A stretch of DNA of 64,000 nucleotides from Marisa cornuarietis (taxonomy: Eukaryota > Mollusca > Gastropoda > Architaenioglossa > Ampullariidae), in the NCBI GenBank assembly GCA_004794655.1, contig SMMW01000575.1:11545001-11609000 (forward strand). Reading direction: 5' to 3'. Positions within the stretch are counted from its first letter, which is position 1, and each line of letters begins with the position of its first letter. The translations under genes were made by a program, and so were the position numbers. The notes under the pieces are model-generated. The model was not told where the DNA came from. It did not search any database and saw nothing but the letters and a program-made list of their open reading frames with translations. Shown here piece by piece: positions 47,654 to 59,999 of the stretch.

Positions 47654-50099
47654 GACAACTGTGCCTTTTTGGACTGCGCCTAGAAAAGTAAAACCCATAC
47701 ATTGTCAAGGCAGGACTGCGGCGGATTCATCTGTATTTTATATCTCACAGACACGCGCACCCGCACAGACTGCCATAAAACACTGTGAGCAGAAATACGG
47801 TGTAATGTCCCACACTGCACTCGCCCCGTCTGTAATAAAACACTACAACACCCATAAATACCCCGCATTCACGGACAACCCCACGGGTACATACTGCCAT
47901 AAAACATTACATAAGCAGAGACTGTTACACCATCATTTTCTCAACCATTACTTATTCACAAAAGCTCGCAGAACGCTTTCTCGATGACGAGGACATTTCC
48001 AAAATTTACCATTTACCACGACGAGGACTTACCATTGACTAGCTCAAACAGCTTATTTAGTATTGATTTGTCTTCGCCAGCTTGCTGTCGACAGACGGGC
48101 TCTTATCAAAAGTTCGGATGCCTACAGTGTTTTGAAGCATTTTATCGCTCTGTCAGGTCACTCGTCCCTTTCGTCCGCTATTTTGTACTGAGGCTTTGTT
48201 GCCGTCTCACTGGCCTGCTCCGTTGTTCGAGGCTTTCTTGCTAGATTGAAACTACGGAACCTGCGGTTTACAAGATAACCTTTCGCCAGCCCTCAATTTC
48301 CTGTCTCCTGCCGAGGACCCGACACTTCCGTATTCCTGCTATTATAACATCTTCCTCCCTTTCTCTCCCTTTCTCTCGCCCATCGTTCTTGTGGGATCCC
48401 CATTTTTGTGGGAAGGGTTCTTTACAATCGTTACAGAAAACGCCACGATCGTCATCAGCTTTAGCAAATGTTTTATTGGTGTAGTCGCTCCCTCTCCTCA
48501 ATCTATCTTATTTTGTCCGACTTCCTCGGGGTGTAGGGGCTGATGAAATGTTTGTATCAAAATGTAAATATCGTCTCACTTGCTTCTTCTACCAAACCAG
48601 ACACTGAAAAACGAAAATAGTGAGAATGGTGCTCCTTGTTTAGCGATAATATGCAACCAGAGAAATTTTTATTAACCGTAACATCTTAATGGCATAAAAG
48701 TGCAGTAGCTAGACTGAAAACAAAAACCTTATATCTTCATGCCAAAACTAAGTGGCTTGACCCGGATGCAGCAATTGAAACAGGTTGTCCTCAATGCCAA
48801 AAAGAAGTTGCTTCACGAGGATGCAACAATTGAAACAGGTTGTCCAGCCTGTAAGAGAAATCACTGAAGATGAAGCATGCCAAACTATTCGTGAAAAATG
48901 TAGCTTCCTTCAAGTATTTAACACAAAGAGATTAGGGAAATGTACTGACACTAAAGACTGAAGATTATTTTATCTCTGTATCAAAATAGAAAAAATTTGG
49001 GCAAATCTAATAAAGCAGACAAGTTGAAAAGCTGACTGCGCAAGGTTATTCATTGAGTTAGGTATTAATGAGGTAAGAATATGCAAACATAGTGCATTTT
49101 ACATGGTTCTTCCACATGTGCTTACATGTCTGCATTTTTTTAAATATACTGTCTCCTCCTCCACTACTACTCCTGTAAATGAGAAATGATCATAAATCAT
49201 TGGCGCCGGTTGGTCACAGATACATATTCTCGGATTCGAAAACAATGAAATGTCCTTTCTTTTATGTTGGTTTTATCTTCTGTTTAACTGCTAATATACA
49301 ATGCTTAAATCTCCCCCGTGCTATTATAAGGAAATCAATGCTATTAAAGGTGTCGCGTGTCTAAACGTCTCTCTTCCCTCTACCGTCTTTCTCTTACGCA
49401 CCTGCCCGCACAAATACCCACATATAAACACGCACACACACATACATTGCAGAAACATGTATATATATATTATGTGCATTTGCTTTAGAGATTAACGGGC
49501 CTTCACTTTAATTCATATCTTTGTTATCTTTGTTAAATACGAACTGAATTTTCAATTTCTGTATTGAAATGAAATTTTTTTGTTTGAAATGCGCAAGTAG
49601 CAATAACAATGAGTCAGCATTTCTTATGTAACATCAGAAATTCGGCGAAACCCTTATAGTAGAGATTTCGTAATCATCTTCTCTTTAAGTGTTGAGTCGT
49701 CCCTGTAAAGTTCTGTAGCCTTTGTCAGCTCGGCCCTAGTAGCTCAGTGCACAGTGTACAATGACACAATAGCACAAAGTGAAGTCAGGACCAAGAGAAA
49801 GAGAATATTATCAAAACAACACTTTTTGTGCAGATAGTTGCTTTTTACATGTTAATGCAATCAGAGATTTGAGTGGTCTATCTCCCTTCTGCTGACTAGT
49901 TGCGGTTGAAATCTTTTTTTCTTCTTCTTCTTCTTTTTATCATGTTGTTCCTTCCGCCACATCGATTTACAGCTTCGTTCCTATTTTTCCTTTCTGAGGA
50001 GGGTTTTTTATTTATCCACAATCACGTATCTAAACCTAATGTTTCATATCAGTGATCCGCATGATTTACTGTTGTTTCCAATCTCTGCTGATCATTCTT
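47654..50099. other. Noncoding, no recognised gene
   Basis: The 55-bp duplication at 48739 is the only structure. 49735-49760 has a lone TAGCTCAGTG word without a convincing B box. Confidence 0.45.
48739..48848. repeat. Tandem duplication of 55 bp
   Basis: 48739-48793 and 48794-48848 both begin ATGCCAAAA and end CAATTGAAACAGGTTGTCC plus two or three bases, with about eight differences. The period of 55 is not a multiple of 3. Confidence 0.88.
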
Positions 50100-50183
50100 G
50101 AAGTTCAATAATAATACACGCGCTTTTGAAGTTTAATAATTATACACGCGCTTTTGAAGTTTAATAATTATACACGCGCTTTT
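50100..50183. repeat. Tandem repeat, three 28-bp units
   Basis: The unit GAAGTTTAATAATTATACAC with GCGCTTTT occurs at 50100-50127, 50128-50155 and 50156-50183. The first differs at two bases. It abuts the SINE at 50184. Confidence 0.93.
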
Positions 50184-50425
50184 CCCCAGAAACAAAGCCG
50201 GGCTTAAAGCACTATATATACACAGATGCACAAGCACACACCTGTTTAGGGTAGGCATCAATCATTCAAGTTCACATTCATGCACGAACACGCACACACA
50301 GGGTGGACGAGACGTGGGTTTCCTGAGAAAACCACCGACGGTCAGCACCCTCAGAGACAGGTGTGTCGGAACCAAGATTTGAACCTCGACACCCGATTAT
50401 GACTGTCACCAACCGCCCCGCCAAC
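50184..50425 (-). mobile_element. tRNA-headed SINE, copy 2
   Basis: On the minus strand an A-box-like GGCGGTTGGTGAC (50416-50404) and a B box GGTTCAAATCT (50385-50375) lie 19 nt apart within a tRNA-like head. CTGACCGTCGGTGGTTTTCTC and the end TGCTTTAAGCCCGGCTTTGT (around 50211-50192) follow. The ATT tail seen in the other copy is replaced by the 28-bp tandem repeat on the left. Confidence 0.65.
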
Positions 50426-52485
50426 CGTTTCTTTCAACTGTTACTCCGTTTATCATTGATGCGCACTGAGTTCACCTGCATGGTCGGACAAGTGCTTTAT
50501 AAAAATGCACTGTTACTGATGTATTTGTTATGATTATTTGTTATGATTGTTACTATTTAAAATCAAGTGAAGAAAAAACATATTTAATACGGAGCCTTCC
50601 ATTGCAATAATAAGCTCCTTAATAGGTCTGGCTTTAAAGTCTTTTTAGCTCGTAGCACTGAGACAAACACTATAATAAAGCGTTCTAAAATAGCTCAGCT
50701 GTAAAACAGCGAGTCGGTAACTCATCCATTAGGAAAAGCGAGACAGGGAAGGTACGTAGACATATGCGAGTTCCACGCGATAAGAACCACTGCCTGACTT
50801 GTGCGGGGTTTTATTGCCGGTCGTCAGAGAGAGAAGGATGAGGCTTGAACTGTTGGACGATTAATGGCGGTGTGTAATCCTCGCCATTTCTGGCCGCTGG
50901 CCCGAGGGTCCATTCCGATTGACTATGTCGCGACGCGGGTCATAAAAGGCGCTGGGAATGCGCTGCTGCAAGTGACCCGCCATCTTGGGTGTCGCGTCCA
51001 GTGTATTGATGGCTTGTCGCCAGTCAATGACTACTTGCCAGGGCAAAAACCTGGTGGGTTTGGGGATAGGGTGCAAAGTGTTTGTGCAAACGAGCATACG
51101 GTGAGAAGAGAAATCGAGATTGCCAAGATGCACAAAAATAGTGGAGAGTTGTACAGCGGTTGTTCAAAAGCGTGAGAGAGGAAAAAACTGCAGAGAAGAC
51201 TGATGAACTTGGAACAGCTTGGAACAACGAAAGGGATCGCTTAGACCTCATATCACTTACTTAAAATAACGACGCGTACAGTATTTCTGGTCATATAAAC
51301 ATATTAGTACGTGCAGACTAATGAAAAATAACACACTCGCGCATCCACGCACGCACACACGCACAACATGCCATGGTGTTAAAGACAAAAGCAATTCTCC
51401 CAGTGGGAAGTGTGCTCACCTTAAGTCTCCTCCCAATGGATGCTGTCTCAAACGAACATTTATTTTCAGCTTGGTCAATTATCATGATATAATGCTCAGT
51501 CAAAATCCCTCTAAGTCGTCCCACGTCGGGCCCCACCTAATAACTTCGTATTTTTTCTCGCTGCATTCCATCGTTGGCGAGATGTTAGTGCTTCTCTCCC
51601 TTTTTTTCCAGGAAGTTTGGGTGGTCTCCTCCCAATTTATTTCTTTTCTTTCTTTCTTTCTTTCTCCCTCTCTCTTTCTTTTTTAACCTCTAGCTTCTCT
51701 CTTCGTACTCCATTTCCTCCTAGCAATCATCGGAGTCGTGTTTCTTTCCAGTTCCAGAAACTAAACCACGTGGCGATGTGGCGATTGGAATCCGCTGCTA
51801 ATTCCTTTCGGCTGTCTGCTGGCTTAAGGTGCCTGCGTTATTATCATTCTGAGAAAGAGCAGACAACTGCAGCGCAGAGCTTCCTCGGATGCCTTCATTA
51901 GGGCACCCTTCCACCACCACCCCATCCATATCCCTTTGCAATTCCGCCCGCTTTTCCTCGCTAGTCTCTCTGTCCAAATTTTCGAAAAGATGTGTTAAGC
52001 CTCACGTTAACTGTGGAAAACAAAAGATGTGAGCTGCTGCTATAGGCATCTTTCTTGTTCTTCTCTGTCTGAATGTGTCTCTGTCCCTCTCACTCCTCGT
52101 CCTGACGGGAACTCTAACCACGGGGAGGTTATTCTCACGGAAGTCCTTTGGTGAATGTGCTCGCGACGTGGTGCTCATTTACATACGTGGATTTAACTTT
52201 CGATCGTTAACCATGCCACCTTCGGTCGAGAAAACACGGAAAACCATTACACGCATATGTTGTACACCTAAACATTTACGAGACTGCTTCTACCACGTGA
52301 CACCTATATGTATGACGAATGATTAGTACAACAGACGGCTGGATGATCTTTTCTTCAACAGCAGCATATGTAGCATTCAGAAACTGGCAATCAGGATTCT
52401 GGTGATCGTTGTTTGCGTTATTTTAACCGTGATGGTGATCATGACGGAGATGATGATGACGAAGATATTGATGCAGTTCTGGTGG

Positions 52486-52520
52486 CGGCGGCGGTGGTGG
52501 TGGTGGGTGTGGTGGTGGTG
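52486..52520. repeat. (GGT/GGC)n microsatellite
   Basis: A degenerate GGT and GGC array follows a GATGATGAC tract. Confidence 0.9.
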
Positions 52521-53703
52521 AAAGCCAGTTATAATGTTTTATCTATAGTAAAAAAATTATGATAAACCAGTCTATTGGTAAAATATTGAAAACTGCAGAC
52601 ATCGAAAGCTTAATTCGATGCACAGATTCAATCCACAACTCACACACGAGCGCATGCGGGCGCACGCAGGCGTGTGAATTAAAAAGCGCTGGCACCCTCT
52701 TATCGCTCGCCTGAAATTGTTTGATTGCAGAGTCCTCTGGCCGTGAGAACTTCTCCAGCAAATCCCCGCGCTGTCCAAAAGCTGCTCCGTCTCAGATGAC
52801 GATGCATTGCAGAGAGAAGCGAGAAGCTGGTTCTGAACCTGTTCACAGAGCTAAACATTCTGGCACAGCTCGCTTGGCGGTTCACAGTCCATATGACTTT
52901 AGAGTCTCTCAATCAACGCCTACAATCTTGATTCTCATTCCCTCCCCCAACTCCCTTCCGGATAGTTTTATCTCTGTGCACAAAGAGAATGCGCCCGTGA
53001 GTTTGCTCAAGACTGCATGAAATCCATAAGATCCGACTTGTGAAATTCAAAGTTGATGTCAACATCCCCAAGGGAAATACAGGGCAGAATGGCTTTATTG
53101 ATGAGTTCAACTTTCAGCTAGAAATCGCCTAATGACAGTGTGCAGACGGAGTGGATGGACTGCGGAAGGAAATTCATAATGCACTTTATTTTCCGCAGAC
53201 TGTAGTTTGTCGGGGGATTTTGTACTGGAGAGAACAGCGGGCGTGACGAGTATGGCGATAACGCATTAATTCACTGGGGAATTGCCACCAGTTGCTGTTT
53301 GAGTCGCTCAATAGGATCATACACGGCGCGTATGCACACCTCCATTCCCTCCCTCCAACCCTAGCCCCCCCCTTGTTTTCCCTCCTGTATCTCGCTCTGT
53401 CTTTCTACTTCTCTTCCTTATGTTGTGTTCAGCTGTGTCTGTGTATTTACACATTTATCAACATCTTAGCAGCATTTGCACTCTTAAAGGTCATCGATCT
53501 TGCTTTGTGTATCTTCTGCAACTGGTCTAATAGCGGCTGTCTGTGCTTGCTGTTATCTGTTTTCGCTTAAATGCCAGTTCCGTTAGGTTATGTAGGTGAG
53601 AGGTTTCTCATATTGTTTTCGGGTTTTTTATTGAGAAATTTCTTTTGGTGGGAGGGAGAATTTGAAGATGTTTCCTTCTTCGTTTCTCTTTCTCTCTCTT
53701 TGA

Positions 53704-53706
<3 letters not shown>

Positions 53707-53761
<55 letters not shown>
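53707..53761. repeat. (TG)n microsatellite
   Basis: About 27 TG units without interruption. Confidence 0.97.
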
Positions 53762-53764
<3 letters not shown>

Positions 53765-54734
53765 GGCTGCAGTATCATTTTGGGTGACTGTCAAAAGGGA
53801 TCTATAAATGCCAGTTAAACAGTTAACTCAGTCAAGATGACCCACTCAAGCGTAGCCTCCACTTCTAACACACACGAATGTGCAATGCAATGTGCAATCT
53901 CCTTCACAAGCACCCGTACTCAAACAGGTGCTTACGGTTTTTTCTTTTTTTTTAAGTGCGCGCAATGTCCTTAAAGTCATTTGTTCTCAAGTCTTCGATA
54001 TCAAACGGTTCTGTTCGAAAGCAGATCGTTGAAGCTCCATTCCTTCCACCAAGCAGCCTCACCCCATCACGCTGACAAGCATTTACCGTTTACAGCGCTG
54101 TGCAGAGCTTGGGGTAGATTTGTCACAAGCTTGGCCCATGATTGCGGTTATTTACTGGCAGCAATTTAGAAACCGCTGACTGTGTGATTGATGATGGGTC
54201 TCAGCGAACTCCGACCTACCCTCCCGCTGATGTCACGAGTGTCCGCGAGGATGACGGCTTGGCTTGCGGCTTGCATCACTGCTAAGCCCTCGTTAATAGC
54301 GTAACACGTTTTAGCCGAGGGTCGTAGCCTTGCGGCCAGGAAGAGTTGTTGATTTTGGGAGGGAAAGTGCTTCCACCTTGAGGTGACTTCACGCAGGAGG
54401 AGTTTTCTGTCACGTTTATGACCCTCTGCCCAGAGCTGTTATGCCGCCAGCACACTGTGGCAGCGGCGTGTTTACATAAACAAATGGGCTACACTTTACA
54501 GCATGTAGTAGCTTCTGTCAGATCCTCCGAAGCACCAACGCTGGTATGCATGAGCGAACATGACTTTCAGCGTGGCTAAAAGCTGTTTGCTCCATCTGTA
54601 GAGCAAACTGTTTGGTTGGAATGGGAACAATACTTTGGATCGCTAGAAGCTTGAAGATATTCAAAGTACAAAATGAACACATCATGAAAACGAAGAGATA
54701 TATTTCAGAATCTTAAAATTCGCCCTAAATTAGG

Positions 54735-54815
54735 CGGGAAAGCGGACACCCGAGTAGGTAGATGACCTGCGTTTCAGGCTGAAGGTGCGGCACTGGCGGT
54801 TAGATACCCACGTAG
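54735..54815 (+). repeat. Possible tRNA-derived SINE head
   Basis: GAGTAGGTAGATGACCTGCG, GTTTCAGGCTGAAGGTG and then GGCGGTTAGATACCCACG resemble an A box, anticodon arm and B box (GGTTAGATACC). Only one copy is in this window, so the call rests on the box pattern alone. Confidence 0.35.
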
Positions 54816-56419
54816 CGCAGCGTTCTTCCCATTTGAAAATCCCAAGTGTTTAAAGATTTTTCATTTGGGATTATTGAACTCGAGAGCTTTGTTCTGGTTG
54901 ATGTTTCATTTCTTTCTGTTCTTCTGTTCATAAGGTTCTCTCCACTGCGGCTATTGAATTTAAAAGCTAACAGCAGATTTAAAACAAATACTCGTTAAAC
55001 CCATTTCACACGCTACTTAACAATATGCACGTCCAGCAAGCACATGTTGCCAACTCTCCCACGTACTTCAGTGACGTCACTATTGCGGAGCTCCTTTGCT
55101 TTGATGTTTGTACGCACGGCTTTAAAAAAAAGAGGTCCTTATCTTTCGGTCAAAGTTGGGAAATCAGTCTCGGAATGAATCAACTAAAGGCGTTTGAATG
55201 TAAAATATTGTTCTCCGTCTAGTCTTTGAAAAACATGACTAAAGGGAGCAGGGTTACAAGTCGCCGTCCTGCGAATGGCCAATTTGCTTCTTGCTGTCGG
55301 CGAACTTGTGTAACTCTCCAGCGACCCTGGCCGCTTGGCCGGCGACTTACCCCGAGTGCTCGTCCCTTCCTCCTCCGTCTCTTTGTTTGATGGCACTGAT
55401 GAATATCAGTAAATAAGCATCACTAGAGAGAAGACAATCAGCCTGGCGCGGATTGTCTGGGGATTTCAGGGTTTGATCAGCATTGCTCCGCGTCTGCTCA
55501 CAGCCCAGGGCCAGCTGAGTGTGATTTACTGTTGAGGCCGGCCGGTGTTAATATAAGGCCGCTGCCTCGCAATTGTGTCGTCTGGCGCTCTGGCGGGAAA
55601 GCGTCTAAAGCAAAGGTAACGACGCCATTTTGGCGAGAACTTTATTTGACTTTATTTATCGTGCAGGAGAAAAGTTGCATGGTACCAGACGAGCAAAGTC
55701 CCAGCTGCGATAATTTCGTTGTTGCCACACGCGCAGCTGACAATATAAAGTGCAAAGGAATACATTCGTCCTTCAAAATAACGAATGAGAAAGTCATGTA
55801 TAAATAAATAAAGTCATAAATAACTAACACGAGAGAGAAGTAAAAATAAAAAGGTAAATATAAAAGATAGATGAAAGTAAAATAGAACAAAGAAAGATAA
55901 AAGTAAAGAAAGAAGAAAAAGAAAGAAAAAATATATTATTGGGAAGAAAGCAGGACACCGAATAAAGAAAAGTTAGAATAAATTATGTCCTTTTTAGTGG
56001 AAAACTTTGTCTTATTTCTGGCATTTATCTTTTTGGAAACCTATGTAACAAAGAAGTGGGCGAAAAGAGAAGAAATCGAAAACGTAATGTTTTTATAAAA
56101 TGGCTTTAAGGAGACTAGAGACTGTCCATGAGATTAAACATGAAAAGGAAACGAAGAGAAAGGCTTAATCTTTCAAGATGTTTCACAAATCAAAGCGTAA
56201 AGGAAGGACTGGAGAGGACGAAGGAAAGTGGGAGGCGGGAGGTGCAGTCCCTTATCATCGTTGAGTCATGCTGTGATATTTTCTTCATGACCTGAATATA
56301 GAACACTACAAATCAGATTTCTTGTCTTCTCTCTCTCTCCCCTTTAAGGCGTTTGCATTTTTTGCTAGAAGATCAAGCTGATGTTGCAAACCTCTGGGAG
56401 TGTCAGACACAAGAGCTAT

Positions 56420-56830
56420 TGCGTTACACTTGTGATACACTTTTTCTCACTAAAAAAATTACTAAATGTCAATTCCCGCACACCCAGCGATATGGTATAT
56501 GGTGAGACTGACCGTTTCCCTGTATATGTACATGCCAGGGCTAGCAGCCTTAGATACTGGCCTCGAATCACTAGAATGGAAAGTTACAGACTACCTCATA
56601 AAGCATACAAAATGCTGCAGCCTTTCCACAACAGTGGGAAGTTGGGTATCTAAAATACAGGATAATCTAGCAGAAACAGATTTGGATTTGTTTGGGAAAT
56701 CAAGGGGTGGAAGACGTTAAAATGGTTTGTTCAAGTCTACAAAGAAAAATAATTGATTGTTTCTCACAGAACTGACATGATCAAATAGCTAGCAGTGACA
56801 AATTTACTGGGTACAATTATTTTTTTTAAT
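56420..56830 (+). mobile_element. LINE fragment, RT thumb/C-terminal region
   Basis: The + strand reads KKLLNVNSRTPSDMVYGET, DRFPVYVHARASSLRYWPRI and RMESYRLPHKAYKMLQ, continuing in a shifted frame with NWVSKIQDNLAETDLDLF-like sequence and KGWKTLKWFVQVYKEK. This corresponds to the segment after the catalytic palm in the same broad LINE group as 35.8-37.0 kb (compare ELGRFPLDVIAKISFWYKL with GETDRFPVYVHARASSLRYW). Only this internal piece remains. It has no 3' tail and no flanking duplication that I can see. Confidence 0.8.
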
Positions 56831-57253
56831 TTGATATTTCACTTGTAGCTTATTTTGACCTTATTAGATGGTAAATAAAGCACTCAAGATAATAAATTGA
56901 GGATTGTAATAGAGATTTATGTAACAGTGGACGGAAAAGGCCATCGAAAAAATTAAAAAAAATCAGAATCAATAATCTAGAATCTTTTATGAACGCCACC
57001 CAAGATAGCTAAAGACATAAAATACGCATATATACTATTTTTATTTTGAAAATGGTTACTGGAGATGGTGCTGTCGACAGGCTAATAGGAGACCATGTCA
57101 GTTCCTTCTTTCAGTGGTTACCCGCTTTGGTAATTGGGTTCACGACCAGTTACCGACAGTGTTATTCGTCTGATGACAGAAGAACAAAAAGAGATCATAC
57201 ACATCTATCTTGAGATGGGGGAAAGGAAAGGAACTGCGGGCATGCCAAAGTTA

Positions 57254-57694
57254 TTAAGGAAATGATCGTAAGAGGTAATATGATCTGAACTGGGATTGTG
57301 AGTTCTTTAACTTTACAAGTGATCCCACCTTGACAGAAATTGCTAGCGTTTGCACAGAGGCTTCATGATTAGCTGCACGCAATTTTATTTTTATAAGGGG
57401 AATTTTAATACTAGTAATTGCCCTGTGACATTTTGCAGACAATAAAAAAGGCGATATTTCTAATAGGAGTTTTAAGAAATGATCGACACTCTTAGCCTGC
57501 ATAATCTCCGCCGCAGTTTTTCCTACTTTCCTTCTCTCCATCTCACTCATTTTGTTTCGCTTATGGCGTTGAAAAAACTCTATGCTGTGAGTATTACCAC
57601 CTGCTGCTATGTTAGCATCTAAAAGCGGATCATGTTCCTCCGTGCAATTATCATCTTCCACTTTTTTAAGAGCAGTAAAGAAAGTTAATGGCAA
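57254..57694 (-). other. Unrecognised 146-codon open frame
   Basis: This open frame begins after a TGA, and its first codon is TTG. The first ATG lies about 48 codons in (KRNKMSEMERRK). The protein is mixed in composition: an acidic N-terminal part (EDDNCTEEHDPLL), a basic middle, then FLKLLLEISPFLL and a Lys/Ile/Leu-rich end. There are no motifs I recognise, no codon-bias test and no neighbouring exon. It may be a fragment of a mobile-element gene or chance. It is listed because it is the longest non-LINE frame without low-complexity sequence. Confidence 0.2.
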
Positions 57695-57946
57695 GATTCA
57701 TGTGCCCTTCGTGTAAAACTCGAAACATTTTCGAAGCTTCTTGAACCCAAAATGTTGCAAAGCTCTGTGAAGGTTTTGATGATATGGTTCGTCTAAAGCT
57801 TTGTTTTTGTGTTAACCTGCGCTATTAGGATAATATTCCTTCATCAGACATATTTCCCTTTTTTCTGTCAACTGAACGTGGTGCGAACGGAAGGTAGCGC
57901 AAATGCCCTAAGTGCTTTTTGGCAAACACGTAAATTTAAGATCTGA

Positions 57947-57948
<2 letters not shown>

Positions 57949-57988
<40 letters not shown>
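57949..57988. repeat. (TC)n(AC)n compound microsatellite
   Basis: Eleven TC units are joined to nine AC units. Confidence 0.95.
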
Positions 57989-58090
57989 TGACGGGATGGA
58001 CGAGAAGTAATGTTTATTTATATTCTTGTGTCCTTGGTTAATGGATCAAGATGTCAGCATTCCATTTTACAAACTGTCGTTACCCTCTCC

Positions 58091-58093
<3 letters not shown>

Positions 58094-58156
<63 letters not shown>
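58094..58156. repeat. (TG)n microsatellite
   Basis: About 31 TG units without interruption. Confidence 0.97.
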
Positions 58157-58157
<1 letters not shown>

Positions 58158-58252
58158 AGATGAAATCTGAGTCCGTTGTTTAACCCGTTTTACAAAGGCG
58201 TCGATGCTGCTAAAGACTCTCAGAAAGATAATCTAGACAAACGAACGTATAT

Positions 58253-58372
58253 TTGCCCCCCCCCCCCTCTCTCTCTCTGCGCGCCCGTGCGTGTGTGTGT
58301 GTGTATCCGTATATGTGTGTCTGTGCGCGCGCGCGTTTGTGTCCCCCCCCCCCACACACACACACACTTTGA
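58253..58372. repeat. Compound low-complexity tract
   Basis: A C-run, CT, TG, CG, a second C-run and CA tracts occur in succession. Open frames through it are artefacts. Confidence 0.92.
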
Positions 58373-59768
58373 CATCTTTCATTTTCTTGTTTTCCTTGTC
58401 CCTTTGCACTCTCAGATGTTGAATGTTCCGCCATCTCAAAGCTCTGTATACGCTAATACGTGTTTATTGCCAGTTCTTTGGACTTTCACAAATAAAACGA
58501 CTTTCATTAATACCCAGTCTTTCGAGGACAGTATTTGTTTACGATGCGAGAGGAGAAACATGAAAAAAGACGAAAATAGATAACGGCTTTTCATGTTTTG
58601 TCGACCCCCACGAGAGAAGCACACACTACACAGCAACTCGACAACGCACGGCATAAGACATTTTGTGAAGCTAATCCATTCTCGGAGCTCGATTATTTAT
58701 TCCACATCGGCTAACAGACAGCCCCCATCAGCATGCGTTCACCGGAGAGACATTTACAAAGGGGAGAAAAGCGAGCTCAGGTCGCCATCACAAGATTGGA
58801 ATAACAACATTGCCACGAGGCTCAAAGACTTATTCTTCTTATTCTTGTAAGGCCAACTGCCAACAAAATAACAACATGAAAACTATGTACTCAGCGTAAT
58901 AAAATTATTTCCAATGCTTTTTAAGTGTCTACGAATTTATGAAATCTGCTATACTTTCCAACGTTATAAAATATAATATTCCTGTGCTTAATGAATGTCT
59001 TCAAACTTAATGATTTCTGCAATAGTTTCCTGCTTGTCTTTAATAGCATTATAAATAAACATTGCTGTCGATCTTCAAATCAGTTGATTTGTATTTTCTA
59101 AAAGAAAGGGTAGAGCTTCTTTATGAACATGGTTATAGTGCCTAACAAGAAAGTTTTCTTTCAGTGTGTTGGTGAGAGGGGAGGGGAAATAGTAATAAAC
59201 AGCAAATTTCGTCTTTAAGTTAATTCAGTGGGGTTTTTTAACATTAACTGTCAGTCTCCCTCCCCCCCCCCCATAATTAACATCTAGCAGCACGAGCTGC
59301 AACATACTGGCATCATTCCGTTAGGTAAAGAAACAGAATGTTACTTCAGCGATCTTTCACTTCTTCACTTCAATCTTTTTATTTTCGTCAACACTGAAAG
59401 AAATAAGAAGAAAAATCAAAATGAAATATGTATGCACACGTGTTATTCGCGAGCGCCTCTGTACACGTGTTGAAGAATTTGCGTGTGAATGCGAGTCTGT
59501 ATTTTTCCATAAGAATTTGAAAATTTGCCCTTATAATTATATCTCATCGATCAAGTCTTCGATCTTGTTTATTGATTCCGGTAGAATTTATACTCACCAA
59601 GGTTGTATTATAATAATTCCAGCTGTGAAAGACTATAGACCTCACAAGTCATAAATGTCCAAGTATTCTTTTCTGCTTTTCCTCCCTCTCCTCAGTTCTT
59701 CCATTTCTCTCTGAAACTCTCCCACCCATCTTTTATGTCCCTCTTCCTCTCTTGTCACCTCTCTCTCT

Positions 59769-59771
<3 letters not shown>

Positions 59772-59827
<56 letters not shown>

Positions 59828-59842
59828 ACACACACACACACA
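59772..59842. repeat. (CA)n microsatellite
   Basis: About 35 AC/CA units with one TA interruption near 59823. Confidence 0.97.
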
Positions 59843-59999
59843 ATCGTGTGACGAAGACAGTTGCTTTGGGATGTACTCCCTTCCCCGAGAAAGAAACCTT
59901 CACAAAGTAATCATTTGGCTCACACTCTGTGGTTTCGTGCTTCGTGCGGACTCTTCTTGTTCACATTCATTCACTTCATGGCCAAGCGTGCGCACTATG

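Larger units (their letters stand above)
50426..56419. other. Noncoding, low-complexity and orphan frames
   Basis: Overlapping frames on both strands at 50861-51175 are unrecognised. 55797-55935 is an A/G-rich tract. Microsatellites and the tRNA-like head at 54.7 kb are listed separately. Confidence 0.45.
56831..59979. other. Noncoding with dense microsatellites
   Basis: Five simple-sequence tracts lie between 57.9 and 59.9 kb. The one longer frame (57254-57694, minus) is listed separately. Confidence 0.45.

Noticed and set aside
50693..50785. TAGCTCAGCTGTAAAACAGC as a tRNA or SINE head
   Set aside because: The B-box-like GCGAGTTCCACGC lies too far away (over 70 nt), and there is no second copy in the window. 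A similar lone A-box word at 49735 was also dropped.
16043..55079. TGACGTCA palindromes at 16043, 31805 and 55072
   Set aside because: One to three are expected by chance in this length, and none lies near a recognised gene.
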